NCBI RefSeq assembly: GCF_014534645.1
Contig: NZ_JACVQF010000211.1
Location: forward strand, 62,001 to 126,000
Length of the DNA: 64,000 nt
Direction of reading: 5' to 3'
DNA from: Streptomyces griseicoloratus
GTDB lineage: Bacteria > Actinomycetota > Actinomycetes > Streptomycetales > Streptomycetaceae
Shown here piece after piece: positions 8,556 to 18,039 of this stretch. The position numbers and the translations under genes were made by a program. Within the stretch, counting starts at the first letter, position 1. Each line of letters opens with the position of its first letter. A model generated the notes under the pieces. The model had not been told where the DNA came from, did not search any database, and was given only the letters and a program-made list of their open reading frames with translations.

Positions 8556-9536
8556 GTGAGGATCTTCGGCAAGGGACGGCACCGGCCCTCCGCCTCCTGG
8601 CGGAAGGCCACCGACCGCGCGTTCACGCTGATCGGGGACGGCCGCTACGAGGACGCGGGCGCACTGCTGACACGGGCCGCCGATCTGGAGCCCTGGCTGT
8701 CGGAGTCGTGGTTCAACCTCGCCCTGCTGCACAAGTTCCGGCACGACTGGGAGCAGGCCAGAGCGGCCGGCCTGCGGGCCGTCGCGCTGCTCGACCGGGA
8801 CATCGGGGCGCCCGACTGGTGGAACGTCGGCATCGCCGCCACCGCCCTGCAGGACTGGCCGCTGGCCCGGCGGGCCTGGCAGGCGTACGGGCTGCGCACC
8901 CCGGGCGACGCGACGGACTCCGGCGAGCCCCTCGGCATGGACCTGGGCAGCGCGGCCGTACGGCTGTCCCCGGAAGGGGAGGCCGAGGTGGTGTGGGGCA
9001 GGCGGCTGGACCCCGCCCGGATCGAGGTGCTGTCCATTCCGCTGCCGTCCTCCGGGCGGCGCTGGGGCGAGGTCGTGCTGCACGACGGCGTGCCGCACGG
9101 CGAGCGGACCACCTCCGCCGGGCACGCCTACCCGGTCTTCGACGAGATCGAGTTGTGGGCGCCCTCGCCCGTGCCCACCTGGGTGGTGCTGCTGGAGGCC
9201 GCCACCGAGTCCGACCGGGACGCGCTGGAGCAACTGGCCGCCGACGCGGGCTTCGCCGCCGAGGACTGGTCGTCCTCCGTACGCCTGCTGTGCCGGATGT
9301 GCTCGGAGTCCCGGATGCCGTCCGACGAGGGCGACGGGGAGCACCTCGACCCGCACGACCACAGTGAACCGGGCCACCCGGGGCCGCTCGGCCACCGCAC
9401 CGACGGACAGCTGTGGGTGCCGGAGCGTGAGTGCGGGGTGGCCGCGCCGGCTGCGCTGGTGAGGGGGCTGCTGGACGGGTGGGTTGCGGACAGCCCGGAT
9501 TCCCGCGACTGGCGGGATCTTGAAGAGGTCTGCTGA
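8556..9536 (+). CDS. Tetratricopeptide-repeat protein
   Basis: 326 residues. Residues 10-115 form two or three helix-turn-helix TPR-like units (ASWRKATDRAFTLIGDGRYEDAGALLTRAADLEP, SWFNLALLHKF..., NVGIAATALQDWPLARRAW). The C-terminal two-thirds is a beta-rich region of unknown function (LSPEGEAEVVWGRRLDPARIEVLSIPLPSS...) ending in a Cys-containing segment (LLCRMCSES). The GTG at 8556 (VRIFGKG) is preferred to the upstream ATG at 8445 because the 37 extra residues look non-coding. It lies downstream of the HD pair and upstream of def. No specific function is proposed. Confidence 0.75.
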   Translation: MRIFGKGRHRPSASWRKATDRAFTLIGDGRYEDAGALLTRAADLEPWLSESWFNLALLHKFRHDWEQARAAGLRAVALLDRDIGAPDWWNVGIAATALQDWPLARRAWQAYGLRTPGDATDSGEPLGMDLGSAAVRLSPEGEAEVVWGRRLDPARIEVLSIPLPSSGRRWGEVVLHDGVPHGERTTSAGHAYPVFDEIELWAPSPVPTWVVLLEAATESDRDALEQLAADAGFAAEDWSSSVRLLCRMCSESRMPSDEGDGEHLDPHDHSEPGHPGPLGHRTDGQLWVPERECGVAAPAALVRGLLDGWVADSPDSRDWRDLEEVC

Positions 9537-9688
9537 GAGCCGTTGCCGACAGCGGGTCCGTCGCGGCTGGTCGCGCCCGCGCGGCGGAGCCGCACAGCGA
9601 CACAGTCCCGCGCCCTGAAGGGGCGCTCCCCCCGTACCCTGTATCAGGCATCTAACCCGGGTTTCACTCAGGAAGGCGTACGTCGGTC

Positions 9689-10339
9689 ATGGCGCAGCAG
9701 GACACCGATCAGCAGCACGCGGGCGTGCTCCCCGTCGACGACGAGGGCTTCGTCGTCGACACCGAGGACTGCGAGGGGCGCGAGACCGCCTGGCGCGAGC
9801 GCGGCACCTCGCGTCCGATCACCGTGGTCGGGAACCCGGTCCTGCACAAGGAGTGCCGGGACGTCACGGAGTTCGGCGACGAACTCCAGCAGCTGGTCGC
9901 GGACATGTTCGCCAGCCAGCGCACCGCCGAGGGCGTGGGCCTGGCCGCCAACCAGATCGGCGTCGACCTGAAGGTCTTCGTCTACGACTGCCCCGACGAC
10001 GAGGGCGTCCGGCACGTCGGCGTGGTCTGCAACCCCAGGCTCGTCGAGCTGCCCGCCGACCGGCGCCGGCTGGACGACAGCAACGAGGGCTGCCTGTCCG
10101 TGCCGACCGCCTACGCACCGCTCGCCCGCCCCGACTACGCCGAGGTGACCGGGCAGGACGAGAAGGGCAACCCGATCAAGGTGCGCGGTACCGGCTACTT
10201 CGCGCGGTGCCTCCAGCACGAGACGGACCACCTGTACGGCTACCTCTACATCGACCGGCTCTCCAAGCGCGAACGCAAGGACGCGCTGCGGCAGATGGCC
10301 GAGAACGAGCCGCGCTACCCGGTGGTCGCCAACGACTGA
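9689..10339 (+). CDS. def: Peptide deformylase
   Basis: Removes the formyl group from nascent N-formyl-methionyl proteins at the ribosome. The three family motifs are complete and in order: [10 protein letters not shown] (about residue 82), EGCLSVP with the metal-binding Cys (about 133), and QHETDHLYG with the HExxH metal site (about 177). Length 216, with an N-terminal extension of about 40 residues, typical of streptomycete deformylases. It starts with ATG and stands alone; the next start is 290 bp downstream. Confidence 0.94.
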   Translation: MAQQDTDQQHAGVLPVDDEGFVVDTEDCEGRETAWRERGTSRPITVVGNPVLHKECRDVTEFGDELQQLVADMFASQRTAEGVGLAANQIGVDLKVFVYDCPDDEGVRHVGVVCNPRLVELPADRRRLDDSNEGCLSVPTAYAPLARPDYAEVTGQDEKGNPIKVRGTGYFARCLQHETDHLYGYLYIDRLSKRERKDALRQMAENEPRYPVVAND

Positions 10340-10629
10340 GACCGCTTCACCGGCCTCACCACCCTCCTGCGCACGGCGCCTGTTCGGGAACACCCCCCGC
10401 ACCAGGCGCCGTTCGTCTGTCCGTCACACGTTCGATCCCGTCCGCTCGCCCGCTGATCCAGAACCTGTCACACAACAGGAGAATTCAGGCACCGCAAGGT
10501 AGTGAATGGAGCAAATCCGTTCCCAGAACGGTCAGTTGTGGTGCTGAATGGGAAGTGCGGGGATACGCAACGGCGCACGCCCCGCACAACCGGAGGGGTG
10601 CGCCACCGGCGGCTGAGAGGGGTTTGTTC

Positions 10630-11715
10630 GTGCATGCTTTCTCACACGGCACCACAGCGACACCGACGGCGATCGCGGTACCACCGCAGCTTTCACTCCC
10701 GGTGATCGAGGCGGCCTTTCCCCGGCAACTGCACGCGTATTGGCCGAGGCTCCAGGAGAAGACCCGTACCTGGCTGCTGGAAAAGCGCCTCATGCCGGCG
10801 GACAAGGTGGCGGAATATGCCGACGGCCTGTGCTACACGGACCTCATGGCGGGGTACTACCTGGGTGCCCCCGACGAGGTGCTGCAGGCGATAGCGGACT
10901 ACAGCGCGTGGTTCTTCGTCTGGGACGACCGGCACGACCGCGACATCGTCCACCGCCGCCCCGCGGCCTGGCGCAGGCTGCGGGACCGGCTGCACACGGC
11001 CCTGGACGCCCCAGGGGACCATCTGTGCCATCAGGACCCGCTGGTCGCGGGGTTCGCCGACAGCGTGCTGCGCCTGTACGCGTTCCTGCCGGGTACGTGG
11101 AACGCCCGGTTCGCGCGGCACTTCCACGCGGTGATCGACGCGTACGACCGGGAGTTCCACAACCGCACCCACGGAATCGTGCCCGGCGTGGAGGAGTACC
11201 TCGAACTGCGCCGGCTGACCTTCGCCCACTGGATCTGGACCGACCTGCTGGAGCCGAGCGCGGGCTGTGAACTCCCGGACGCCGTGCGGAAACACCCCGC
11301 ATATCGCCGGGCGGCACTGCTGAGCCAGGAATTCGCCGCCTGGTACAACGACCTCTGCTCGCTGCCGAAAGAAATAGCGGGCGACGAGGTGCACAATCTC
11401 GGAATCAGTCTCATCACACATGAGGGGCTGACCCTCGAAGAAGCGATCGGAGAAGTCCGGCGACGTGTCGAGGAATGCATCAAGGAATTCCTCGAAGTGG
11501 AGCAGGAAGCGTTACGGTTCGCCGACGAACTCGACGACGGGACCGTACGCGGAAAGGAACTGAGCGGCGCCGTCCGCACCTGCGTCGGCAATATGCGGAA
11601 CTGGTTCAGTTCCGTCTACTGGTTCCACCACGAGTCCGGCCGGTACATGGTCGACAGCTGGGACGACCGGTCCACGCCCCCGTACGTCAACAACGAAGCG
11701 GCAGGTGAGAAATGA
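10630..11715 (+). CDS. epi-Isozizaene synthase (class I sesquiterpene cyclase)
   Basis: Cyclises farnesyl diphosphate to the tricyclic sesquiterpene (+)-epi-isozizaene, first step of the antibiotic albaflavenone. The GTG at 10630 gives 361 residues, the length of the characterised S. coelicolor enzyme. The Mg2+ motifs fall at the published positions: D99-D-R-H-D103 and the NSE triad N240, S244, E248 (NDLCSLPKE). The C-terminal RY pair is in [10 protein letters not shown] long upstream extension of the frame is ignored as non-coding. Its stop overlaps the P450 start by 4 bp (ATGA), so cyclase and oxidase are translated together. Confidence 0.95.
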   Translation: MHAFSHGTTATPTAIAVPPQLSLPVIEAAFPRQLHAYWPRLQEKTRTWLLEKRLMPADKVAEYADGLCYTDLMAGYYLGAPDEVLQAIADYSAWFFVWDDRHDRDIVHRRPAAWRRLRDRLHTALDAPGDHLCHQDPLVAGFADSVLRLYAFLPGTWNARFARHFHAVIDAYDREFHNRTHGIVPGVEEYLELRRLTFAHWIWTDLLEPSAGCELPDAVRKHPAYRRAALLSQEFAAWYNDLCSLPKEIAGDEVHNLGISLITHEGLTLEEAIGEVRRRVEECIKEFLEVEQEALRFADELDDGTVRGKELSGAVRTCVGNMRNWFSSVYWFHHESGRYMVDSWDDRSTPPYVNNEAAGEK

Positions 11716-13088
11716 CCGTCGAGTCCGTCAACCCCGAGACCCGGGCACAGCCGACGGGGGAGCTGCGCGAGCCACCGCTGGCCGGCGGCGGCGTCCCGCT
11801 CCTCGGCCACGGCTGGAGGCTGGCCCGCGATCCGCTGGCCTTCATGTCCCAGCTGCGCGACCACGGCGACGTCGTCCGCATCAAGCTCGGCCCGAAGACC
11901 GTGTACGCGGTCACCACCCCGGCCCTCACCGGCGCCCTGGCGCTGAGCCCCGACTACCACATCGCCGGACCGCTGTGGGAGTCGTTGGAGGGCCTGCTCG
12001 GCAAGGAGGGCGTGGCGACCGCCAACGGCCCCCTGCACCGGCGCCAGCGCCGCACCATCCAGCCCGCCTTCAAGCTCGACGCCATCCCGGCCTACGGGCC
12101 GATCATGGAGGAGGAGGCCCACGCCCTCACCGAGCGCTGGCAGCCGGGGCGCGCCATCGACGCCACCTCGGAGTCCTTCCGCGTCGCCGTGCGCGTCGCG
12201 GCCCGCTGCCTGCTGCGGGGCCAGTACATGGACGAGCGGGCCGAGCGCCTGTGCGTCGCCCTCGCCACCGTCTTCCGGGGCATGTACCGGCGGATGGTGG
12301 TCCCGCTCGGTCCGCTCTACCGGCTGCCGCTGCCCGCCAATCGGGAATTCAACAGCGCACTGGCCGATTTGCATCTCCTGGTCGACGAGATCATCGCCGA
12401 GCGCCGTGCATCTGGTCAAAAGCCGGACGATTTGCTGACGGCATTGCTGGAAGCAAAGGACGACAATGGCGATCCGATCGGGGAACAGGAGATCCACGAC
12501 CAGGTCGTCGCGATACTCACCCCGGGCAGTGAAACCATCGCCTCCACGATCATGTGGTTGCTGCAGGCACTTGCCGAACACCCGGAACACACCGACCGCA
12601 TACGCGACGAAGTGGAAGCGGTCACCGGCGGACGGCCCGTGGCATTCGAGGACGTCCGCAAGCTCACCCACACCGGCAATGTCATCGTCGAGGCCATGCG
12701 TTTGCGCCCGGCCGTATGGGTATTGACGCGGCGCGCGGTGGTCGACACCGAACTCGGTGCCTATCGCATTCCGGCCGGGGCCGACATCATCTACAGTCCC
12801 TACGCCATCCAGCGCGACCCGAAGTCGTACGCCGATCACCTGGAGTTCGACCCGGACCGATGGCTTCCGGAGCGGGTGAAGGACCTGCCGAAATACGCCA
12901 TGAGGCCGTTCAGTCTGGGCAATCGCAAGTGCCCCAGCGATCACTTCTCGATGGCGCAGCTGACCCTGATCACGGCGGCGCTGGCCACCAAGTACCGCTT
13001 CGAGCAGGTGCCGGGCTCCAACGACGCCGTACGGGTCGGCATCACCCTGCGGCCGCACGACCTGAGGGTCAGGCCCGTGGCGCGGTGA
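11712..13088 (+). CDS. Cytochrome P450 CYP170A1, albaflavenone synthase
   Basis: Oxidises epi-isozizaene through albaflavenol to albaflavenone. P450 features are present: an I-helix region ([16 protein letters not shown]), ExxR at E327-R330, and the haem loop [13 protein letters not shown] with Cys407; the usual Gly two residues after the Cys is Ser, as in this family. It also keeps the two metal-binding motifs of the reported moonlighting farnesene-synthase site: DDNGD at about 250-254 and an NSE/DTE-like [12 protein letters not shown] at 263-274. Length 458 is normal. It overlaps the cyclase by 4 bp and converges with nrdS 11 bp downstream. Confidence 0.93.
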   Translation: MTVESVNPETRAQPTGELREPPLAGGGVPLLGHGWRLARDPLAFMSQLRDHGDVVRIKLGPKTVYAVTTPALTGALALSPDYHIAGPLWESLEGLLGKEGVATANGPLHRRQRRTIQPAFKLDAIPAYGPIMEEEAHALTERWQPGRAIDATSESFRVAVRVAARCLLRGQYMDERAERLCVALATVFRGMYRRMVVPLGPLYRLPLPANREFNSALADLHLLVDEIIAERRASGQKPDDLLTALLEAKDDNGDPIGEQEIHDQVVAILTPGSETIASTIMWLLQALAEHPEHTDRIRDEVEAVTGGRPVAFEDVRKLTHTGNVIVEAMRLRPAVWVLTRRAVVDTELGAYRIPAGADIIYSPYAIQRDPKSYADHLEFDPDRWLPERVKDLPKYAMRPFSLGNRKCPSDHFSMAQLTLITAALATKYRFEQVPGSNDAVRVGITLRPHDLRVRPVAR

Positions 13089-13098
13089 CGGGCAGGAC

Positions 13099-14067
13099 TC
13101 AGGCGGCGGCCTCCGGCCCCCGGAACGTGCGCCGGTAGGCGTGCGGGGTGGTGCCCAGGGACCTGACGAACTGGTGTCTGAGGGCCGCCGCCGTACCGAA
13201 CCCGGTGCGCCAGGCGATCGCGTCCATCGTCTCGTCCGTCGCCTCCAGCAGCCGCTGGGCCAGCAGCACGCGCTGGCGCAGGATCCAGCGGTAGGGAGTC
13301 GTACCCGTCTCCTGCTGGAAGCGGCGGGCGAAGGTCCGCGGTGACATGTGCGCCCGAGCGGCGAGCTGCTCGACGGTGACCTCCTGGTCGAGGTGCTGCT
13401 CCATCCAGGCCAGCACCTCGCCGACGGTGTCGCAGGAGGAGCGCGGCAGCGGCCGCTCGATGTACTGCGCCTGCCCGCCGGCCCGGTGCGGTGGTACGAC
13501 CATGCGCCGGGCGATCTTGTTGGCGACCTCCGGCCCCTGCTCCTTGCGGACGATGTGCAGACAGGCGTCGATCCCGGCCGCCGTGCCGGCGGAGGTGATC
13601 ACCGGGTCCTCGTCGACGTAGAGCACGTCCGGCGCCACGGCCGCCCGCGGGTACTGCCGGGCCAGCTCGGCGGCGTGGTGCCAGTGCACCGCGCACCGCC
13701 GCCCGTCCAGCAGTCCCGCGGCGCCCAGCACGAAGACCCCCGAGCACACGCTCAGCACCCGCGCGCCCCGGTCCACCGCCCGCCGCAGGGCGTCCAGCAG
13801 TTCGGGCGGATACTCCCGCCCGACGTAGTCGCTCCCGGCCGGCACGGCGATCAGGTCCGCCTCGTCGAGCCGGTCGAGACCGTACGGCGTGGAGACGCTC
13901 AGCCCGCCGACGTGGGTGCTGAGCGCGGGGCCCTCGGCGGAGACCACCGCGAAGTCGTACACCGGCAGCCCGTCGTCGCTGCGGTCGATGCCGAAGACCT
14001 CGCAGACCACGCCGAGCTCGAAGGGATGCACGCCGTCCAGCAGGACGGCGGCCACGTTCTGCAGCAT
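13099..14067 (-). CDS. nrdS: AraC/GlxA-family regulator NrdS
   Basis: 322 residues. The N-terminal half is a DJ-1/PfpI-like domain (VLLDGVHPFELGVVCEVFG, then VCSGVFVLGAAGLLDGR with a nucleophile-elbow-like Cys, and VHWHHAAEL). The C-terminal half has two AraC helix-turn-helix units (VEQLAARAHMSPRTFARRFQQETGTTP and MDAIAWRTGFGTAAALRHQFVRSLG). AdpA has the same architecture. It follows nrdA-nrdB on the same strand, as in the nrdABS operon described in S. coelicolor, but 256 bp separate it from nrdB and a perfect 13-bp inverted repeat lies in between, so it may also have its own promoter. Confidence 0.85.
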   Translation of the reverse strand: MLQNVAAVLLDGVHPFELGVVCEVFGIDRSDDGLPVYDFAVVSAEGPALSTHVGGLSVSTPYGLDRLDEADLIAVPAGSDYVGREYPPELLDALRRAVDRGARVLSVCSGVFVLGAAGLLDGRRCAVHWHHAAELARQYPRAAVAPDVLYVDEDPVITSAGTAAGIDACLHIVRKEQGPEVANKIARRMVVPPHRAGGQAQYIERPLPRSSCDTVGEVLAWMEQHLDQEVTVEQLAARAHMSPRTFARRFQQETGTTPYRWILRQRVLLAQRLLEATDETMDAIAWRTGFGTAAALRHQFVRSLGTTPHAYRRTFRGPEAAA

Positions 14068-14083
14068 GCCGCCAGTGTGCCTC

Positions 14084-14128
14084 GGGAGTGGCAGGAAATC
14101 GAGGTCTTACGGCAGTCCTGCCACTCCC
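14084..14128. promoter_or_regulatory. 13-bp inverted repeat upstream of nrdS
   Basis: GGGAGTGGCAGGA (14084-14096) and its exact complement TCCTGCCACTCCC (14116-14128) flank 19 bp, starting 17 bp upstream of the nrdS ATG. The TGGCAGGA core resembles the AdpA-type TGGCSNGWWY box, so autoregulation by this AdpA-like protein is likely. A hairpin that attenuates nrdAB read-through is the alternative; there is no T-run. Confidence 0.6.
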
Positions 14129-14159
14129 GGTAAGGAGTATCCGGCGGGACAGTGGTGTC

Positions 14160-14411
14160 ATGACCGGAAACCAGATAGAAGCCCTGATCGGAATGCTCGT
14201 GACCTTCGGACTCCTGGTCCTCATGGTCCTCCCCTCGGTGATCGGCATCGTGCGCGACCGGCGCATCGACCGTCAGATCAGGGAGGCCCAGGAGGACCGG
14301 GAAGCCGGGAAGGAGCCCCAGCCTCAGAAGTCCTCGTCCAGGTCGACGGTGCCCTCCACCGCCACCTGGTACGCCGACGGGCGCCGTTCGAAGAAGTTGG
14401 TCAGCTCCTGA
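14160..14411 (+). CDS. Small membrane protein, convergent with nrdB
   Basis: 83 residues: one N-terminal hydrophobic helix (IEALIGMLVTFGLLVLMVLPSVIGIV), a basic stop-transfer (RDRRIDRQIR) and a charged, Ser-rich tail. It looks like a small single-pass inner-membrane protein with a cytosolic tail, but no family is recognised. The last 88 bp are antisense to the 3' end of nrdB, so the tail sequence may be constrained by nrdB. No strong Shine-Dalgarno is seen at the ATG (AAGGAG lies 22 bp upstream). It is divergent from nrdS and would share the inverted-repeat region. Confidence 0.5.
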   Translation: MTGNQIEALIGMLVTFGLLVLMVLPSVIGIVRDRRIDRQIREAQEDREAGKEPQPQKSSSRSTVPSTATWYADGRRSKKLVSS

Positions 14412-15352
14412 ACCCCCTGGAGCTCCATGAAGGAGAAGGGGTTCTCGGAGCCGTACACCGGGGCGAAGCCGAGGCGCGTCAGGCGCTGGTCGGCCACGCA
14501 CTCCAGGTACTGCCGCATCGAGTCGGTGTTCATGCCCGGGAGGCCGTCACCGCACAGGTCGCGCGCGAACTGCAGCTCGGCCTCGACGGCCTCCCGCAGC
14601 ATGTCGGTGACCTGCCGCCGGAGGTCGTCGTCGAAGAGCTCCGGCTCCTCCTTGCGCACGGTGTCGACCACGTCGAAGGCGAAGGACATGTGCATCGTCT
14701 CGTCGCGGAACACCCAGTTGGTGCCGGTCGCCAGGCCGTGCAGCAGGCCCCGGCTGCGGAACCAGTACACGTAGGCGAAGGCGCCGTAGAAGAACAGGCC
14801 CTCGATGCACGCGGCGAAGCAGATGAGGTTGAGCAGGAAGCGGCGGCGGTCGGCCTGCGTCTCCAGGCGGTCGATCTCCTCCACCGAGTCCATCCACGTG
14901 AAGCAGAACTCGGCCTTCTCCCGGATGGAGGGGATGTTCTCCACGGCCGCGAACGCCGCGGCGCGGTCGTCCGGGTCGGGCAGGTAGGTGTCCAGCAGGG
15001 TCAGGTAGAACTGGACGTGGACGGCCTCCTCGAAGAGCTGACGGGACAGGTACAGCCGCGCCTCGGGGGAGTTGATGTGCTTGTAGAGGGTCAGCACCAG
15101 GTTGTTCGCCACGATCGAGTCGCCGGTGGCGAAGAAGGCCACGAGCCGCCCGATCAGGTGCTGCTCGGCCGGGCTGAGCCTGGCGAGGTCGGCCACGTCC
15201 GAGTGGAGGTCTACCTCCTCCACGGTCCAGGTGTTCTTGATGGCGTCCCGGTAGCGCTCGTAGAAGTCGGGGTAGCGCATGGGGCGCAGGGTCAGCTCGA
15301 AGCCGGGGTCGAGCAGGTTCTTGGTCGCGCCGGACACGGTTTCGGTGGGCAT
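14324..15352 (-). CDS. nrdB: Ribonucleotide reductase class Ia, small (R2) subunit
   Basis: Generates the tyrosyl radical for NrdA. Di-iron ligands are recognisable: Asp in FFATGDSIVANN, Glu and His in EEAVHVQFY, Glu in CIEGLFFYG, and Glu/His in RDETMHMSF. The Tyr seven residues after the first helix Glu (E-A-V-H-V-Q-F-Y) matches the radical Tyr122 spacing of E. coli R2, so this is a tyrosyl-radical enzyme. 342 residues from the ATG at 15352, which shares its A with the nrdA stop (TAATG). The acidic C-terminus (VDLDEDF) is the R1-docking tail. Confidence 0.95.
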   Translation of the reverse strand: MPTETVSGATKNLLDPGFELTLRPMRYPDFYERYRDAIKNTWTVEEVDLHSDVADLARLSPAEQHLIGRLVAFFATGDSIVANNLVLTLYKHINSPEARLYLSRQLFEEAVHVQFYLTLLDTYLPDPDDRAAAFAAVENIPSIREKAEFCFTWMDSVEEIDRLETQADRRRFLLNLICFAACIEGLFFYGAFAYVYWFRSRGLLHGLATGTNWVFRDETMHMSFAFDVVDTVRKEEPELFDDDLRRQVTDMLREAVEAELQFARDLCGDGLPGMNTDSMRQYLECVADQRLTRLGFAPVYGSENPFSFMELQGVQELTNFFERRPSAYQVAVEGTVDLDEDF

Positions 15353-17709
15353 TACTGGCAGGCCTCGCAGGACTCGGGGTTTTCCAGGGAGCAGGCGACC
15401 GCTTCGGGGTCCGGGGTGGCCTGCACGGGGACGGTGGCGCGCGCCGCGCGGGCGATGCGGGTCGCCGGGCGGGAGCGCAGGTAGTACGTGGTCTTCAGGC
15501 CCTGCTTCCATGCGTAGGCGTACATCGAGGAGAGCTTGCCGATGGTCGGCGTCTCCATGAACAGGTTCAGGGACTGGGCCTGGTCGAGGTACGGCGTGCG
15601 GGCCGCGGCCATGTCGATCAGTCCGCGCTGCGGGATCTCCCAGGCGGTGCGGTACAGCCGGCGCACGTCCTCCGGGATCCAGGCGAAGCCCTGCACCGAG
15701 CCGTTCGCCTCGCGCAGCGCCTCACGGGTGCGGGCGTCCCACACGCCGAGCCGCTTGAGGTCGTTCACCAGGTAGGAGTTGACCTGGAGGAACTCGCCGG
15801 ACAGCGTCTCGCGCTTGAACAGGTTGGACACCTGCGGCTCGATGCACTCGTACACGCCCGCGATGGAGGCGATCGTGGCGGTGGGCGCGATCGCGAGGAG
15901 CAGGGAGTTGCGCAGTCCGGTCGCGGCGATACGGGTCCGCAGGGCCGCCCAGCGCTCGGGCCAGGCCGGCTCGACGCCGTAGTGGTCGGGGTGCAGCACG
16001 CCCCGGGCCGTACGGGTCTTCTCCCAGGCCGGCAGCGGGCCGTTGCGCTCGGCGAGGTCGGCGGAGGTCTCGTACGCGGCGAGCATGATCCGCTCGGCGA
16101 TACGGGTGGACAGGTCCTTGGCCTCGGGGGAGTCGAAGGGCAGGCGCAGCTGGAAGAAGACGTCCTGGAGGCCCATCGCGCCGAGGCCCACCGGGCGCCA
16201 GCGGGCGTTGGAGCGGCCGGCCTGCTCGGTCGGGTAGAAGTTGATGTCGACGACCCGGTCCAGGAAGGTGACGGCGGTGCGGACGGTGGCGTCCAGCCGC
16301 TCCCAGTCGATGTCCCCGCCGGCCACGAAGGCGCCCAGGTTGACCGAGCCCAGGTTGCAGACCGCCGTCTCGCCGTCGTCGGTGACCTCCAGGATCTCCG
16401 TGCAGAGGTTGGAGGAGTGGATGACGTGACCGGGCTCCGCGGTCTGGTTGGCGGTGCGGTTGGCAGCGTCCTTGAAGGTCATCCAGCCGTTGCCGGTCTG
16501 CGCGAGCGTGCGCATCATGCGGCCGTACAGCTCACGGGCGGGGAGGGTCTTCTTCGCCAGGCCCCTCGCCTCGGCGTCCCGGTAGGCCGCGTCGAACTCC
16601 TCGCCCCACAGGTCGGTCAGCTCGGGCACGTCCGACGGCGAGAACAGCGACCACTGCCCGTCGGCGTCCACGCGGCGCATGAACTCGTCCGGGATCCAGT
16701 GCGCGAGGTTCAGGTTGTGCGTGCGGCGGGCGTCCTCGCCGGTGTTGTCCCGCAGCTCCAGGAACTCCTCGATGTCCGCGTGCCAGGTCTCCAGGTAGAC
16801 CGCCGCCGCGCCCTTGCGCCGGCCGCCCTGGTTCACGGCGGCGACCGAGGCGTCCAGCGTCTTCAGGAAGGGGACGATGCCGTTGGAGTGCCCGTTGGTG
16901 CCGCGGATCAGTGAACCCCGGGCGCGGACGCGGGAGTAGGCGATGCCGATGCCGCCGGCGTGCTTGGAGAGGCGGGCGACCTGGAGGTAGCGCTCGTAGA
17001 TCGAGTCCAGCTCGTCCCTGGGGGAGTCCAGGAGGTAGCAGGACGACATCTGGGCGTGCCGGGTGCCGGAGTTGAACAGGGTGGGGGAGGAGGGCAGGTA
17101 GTCCAGGCGGCTCATCAGGCCGTAGAGGGCGGCCACTTCGTCGAGGGACCGCTCGGTGTCGTCCTCGGCGAGGCCGGCGGCGACGCGCAGCAGGAAGTGC
17201 TGGGGCGTCTCGACGACCTTGCGGGTGAGCGGGTGCCTGAGCAGGTAGCGGCTGTGCAGGGTGCGCAGTCCGAAGTAGCCGAACCGGTCGTCGGCGTCCG
17301 GGTCGACCAGCGCGTCCAGGCGGCCCGCGTGCAGACGGACGAACGCTGCCGTACGGTCGGCGATCAGGCCCTCGCGGTGGCCGGCGGCGACGGACTCGGT
17401 GAAGGTCGTGACGCCCTGGGAGGCGGCCTCGGCGCGGATGGAGAGGGTCAGCAGCCGGGCGGCCAGCCGGGAGTAGGCGGGGTCCTCCGAGATCAGGCCG
17501 GCCGCGGCCTCCGTGGCCAGCTCCCGCAGCTCGGTCTCGTCGGCGTGCGCGGACCGGCCGCGCAGGGCGGCGGCGGCGACCCGGCCGGGGTCGGCGTCGG
17601 GGAGGTCGGCGGTCAGGCCGGTCAGGGTGCGCAGCAGCGCGGCACCCGGTCCGTCGGGTTCCTCGGTCGCCGGGATCGCTGAAGCCGGATCGGCTGGCGC
17701 GATGGTCAC
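15352..17709 (-). CDS. nrdA: Ribonucleotide reductase class Ia, large (R1) subunit
   Basis: Reduces ribonucleotides to deoxyribonucleotides aerobically; Streptomyces uses it alongside the B12-dependent class II NrdJ. Catalytic motifs are visible: SSCYLLD (first active-site Cys), NLCTEIL (Asn, radical Cys, Glu), AVCNLGSVNL (second redox Cys), and the C-terminal CEACQ redox shuttle pair. 785 residues from the GTG at 17709, which has GGGAGA upstream; a longer open frame to 17799 overlaps the riboswitch leader and is rejected. The leader carries a cobalamin riboswitch, so expression should fall when B12 is available. Confidence 0.95.
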   Translation of the reverse strand: MTIAPADPASAIPATEEPDGPGAALLRTLTGLTADLPDADPGRVAAAALRGRSAHADETELRELATEAAAGLISEDPAYSRLAARLLTLSIRAEAASQGVTTFTESVAAGHREGLIADRTAAFVRLHAGRLDALVDPDADDRFGYFGLRTLHSRYLLRHPLTRKVVETPQHFLLRVAAGLAEDDTERSLDEVAALYGLMSRLDYLPSSPTLFNSGTRHAQMSSCYLLDSPRDELDSIYERYLQVARLSKHAGGIGIAYSRVRARGSLIRGTNGHSNGIVPFLKTLDASVAAVNQGGRRKGAAAVYLETWHADIEEFLELRDNTGEDARRTHNLNLAHWIPDEFMRRVDADGQWSLFSPSDVPELTDLWGEEFDAAYRDAEARGLAKKTLPARELYGRMMRTLAQTGNGWMTFKDAANRTANQTAEPGHVIHSSNLCTEILEVTDDGETAVCNLGSVNLGAFVAGGDIDWERLDATVRTAVTFLDRVVDINFYPTEQAGRSNARWRPVGLGAMGLQDVFFQLRLPFDSPEAKDLSTRIAERIMLAAYETSADLAERNGPLPAWEKTRTARGVLHPDHYGVEPAWPERWAALRTRIAATGLRNSLLLAIAPTATIASIAGVYECIEPQVSNLFKRETLSGEFLQVNSYLVNDLKRLGVWDARTREALREANGSVQGFAWIPEDVRRLYRTAWEIPQRGLIDMAAARTPYLDQAQSLNLFMETPTIGKLSSMYAYAWKQGLKTTYYLRSRPATRIARAARATVPVQATPDPEAVACSLENPESCEACQ

Positions 17710-17834
17710 GTGGGGTCTCCCTCGCTCGGCACGGGGCCTGGCGGAGGGCAGGGGCAGCTCACGAGCGCGCACGGCGTCGCGTCCACCGGCCCACTCCACG
17801 AGGCCCGGACGTCATGGCACCCGGACCGGACGGC

Positions 17835-17990
17835 CGGGCGCACTGTCGGCAGGTCCTCGGACTGAAGCCTGTGCGGGCGCACGCGGACACACGGAGATGC
17901 GGACACGCGAACACGCACAAGTACACCGTTGCGGGACAGTTCCGGATTCGCACCGGATTCCCCTGCGGCGACAGCGAGCATGAGCATACA
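17835..17990 (-). promoter_or_regulatory. Cobalamin (B12) riboswitch of nrdAB
   Basis: On the minus strand, GAATCCGGTGCGAATCCGG followed by AACTGTCCCGCAACGGTG (about 17924-17961) is the conserved P3-P6 core of cobalamin riboswitches. CCGAGGACCTGCCGACAGT (about 17842-17860) is the downstream B12 box. It lies 130-280 bp upstream of the nrdA GTG. In S. coelicolor the nrdABS operon is repressed by adenosylcobalamin through this element. Outer boundaries are approximate. Confidence 0.9.
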
Positions 17991-18039
17991 TCTTGTGCCG
18001 CGTTCCGGTAGCACCCCCAGATGTTGTGTCCCGGCGGCT

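Noticed and set aside
10386-10413. GGGAAC-N19-GTT as a second sigma-R-like promoter before epi-isozizaene synthase
   Set aside because: The -35 differs from GGAAT and the spacer is one base too long; more than 200 bp from the start codon.
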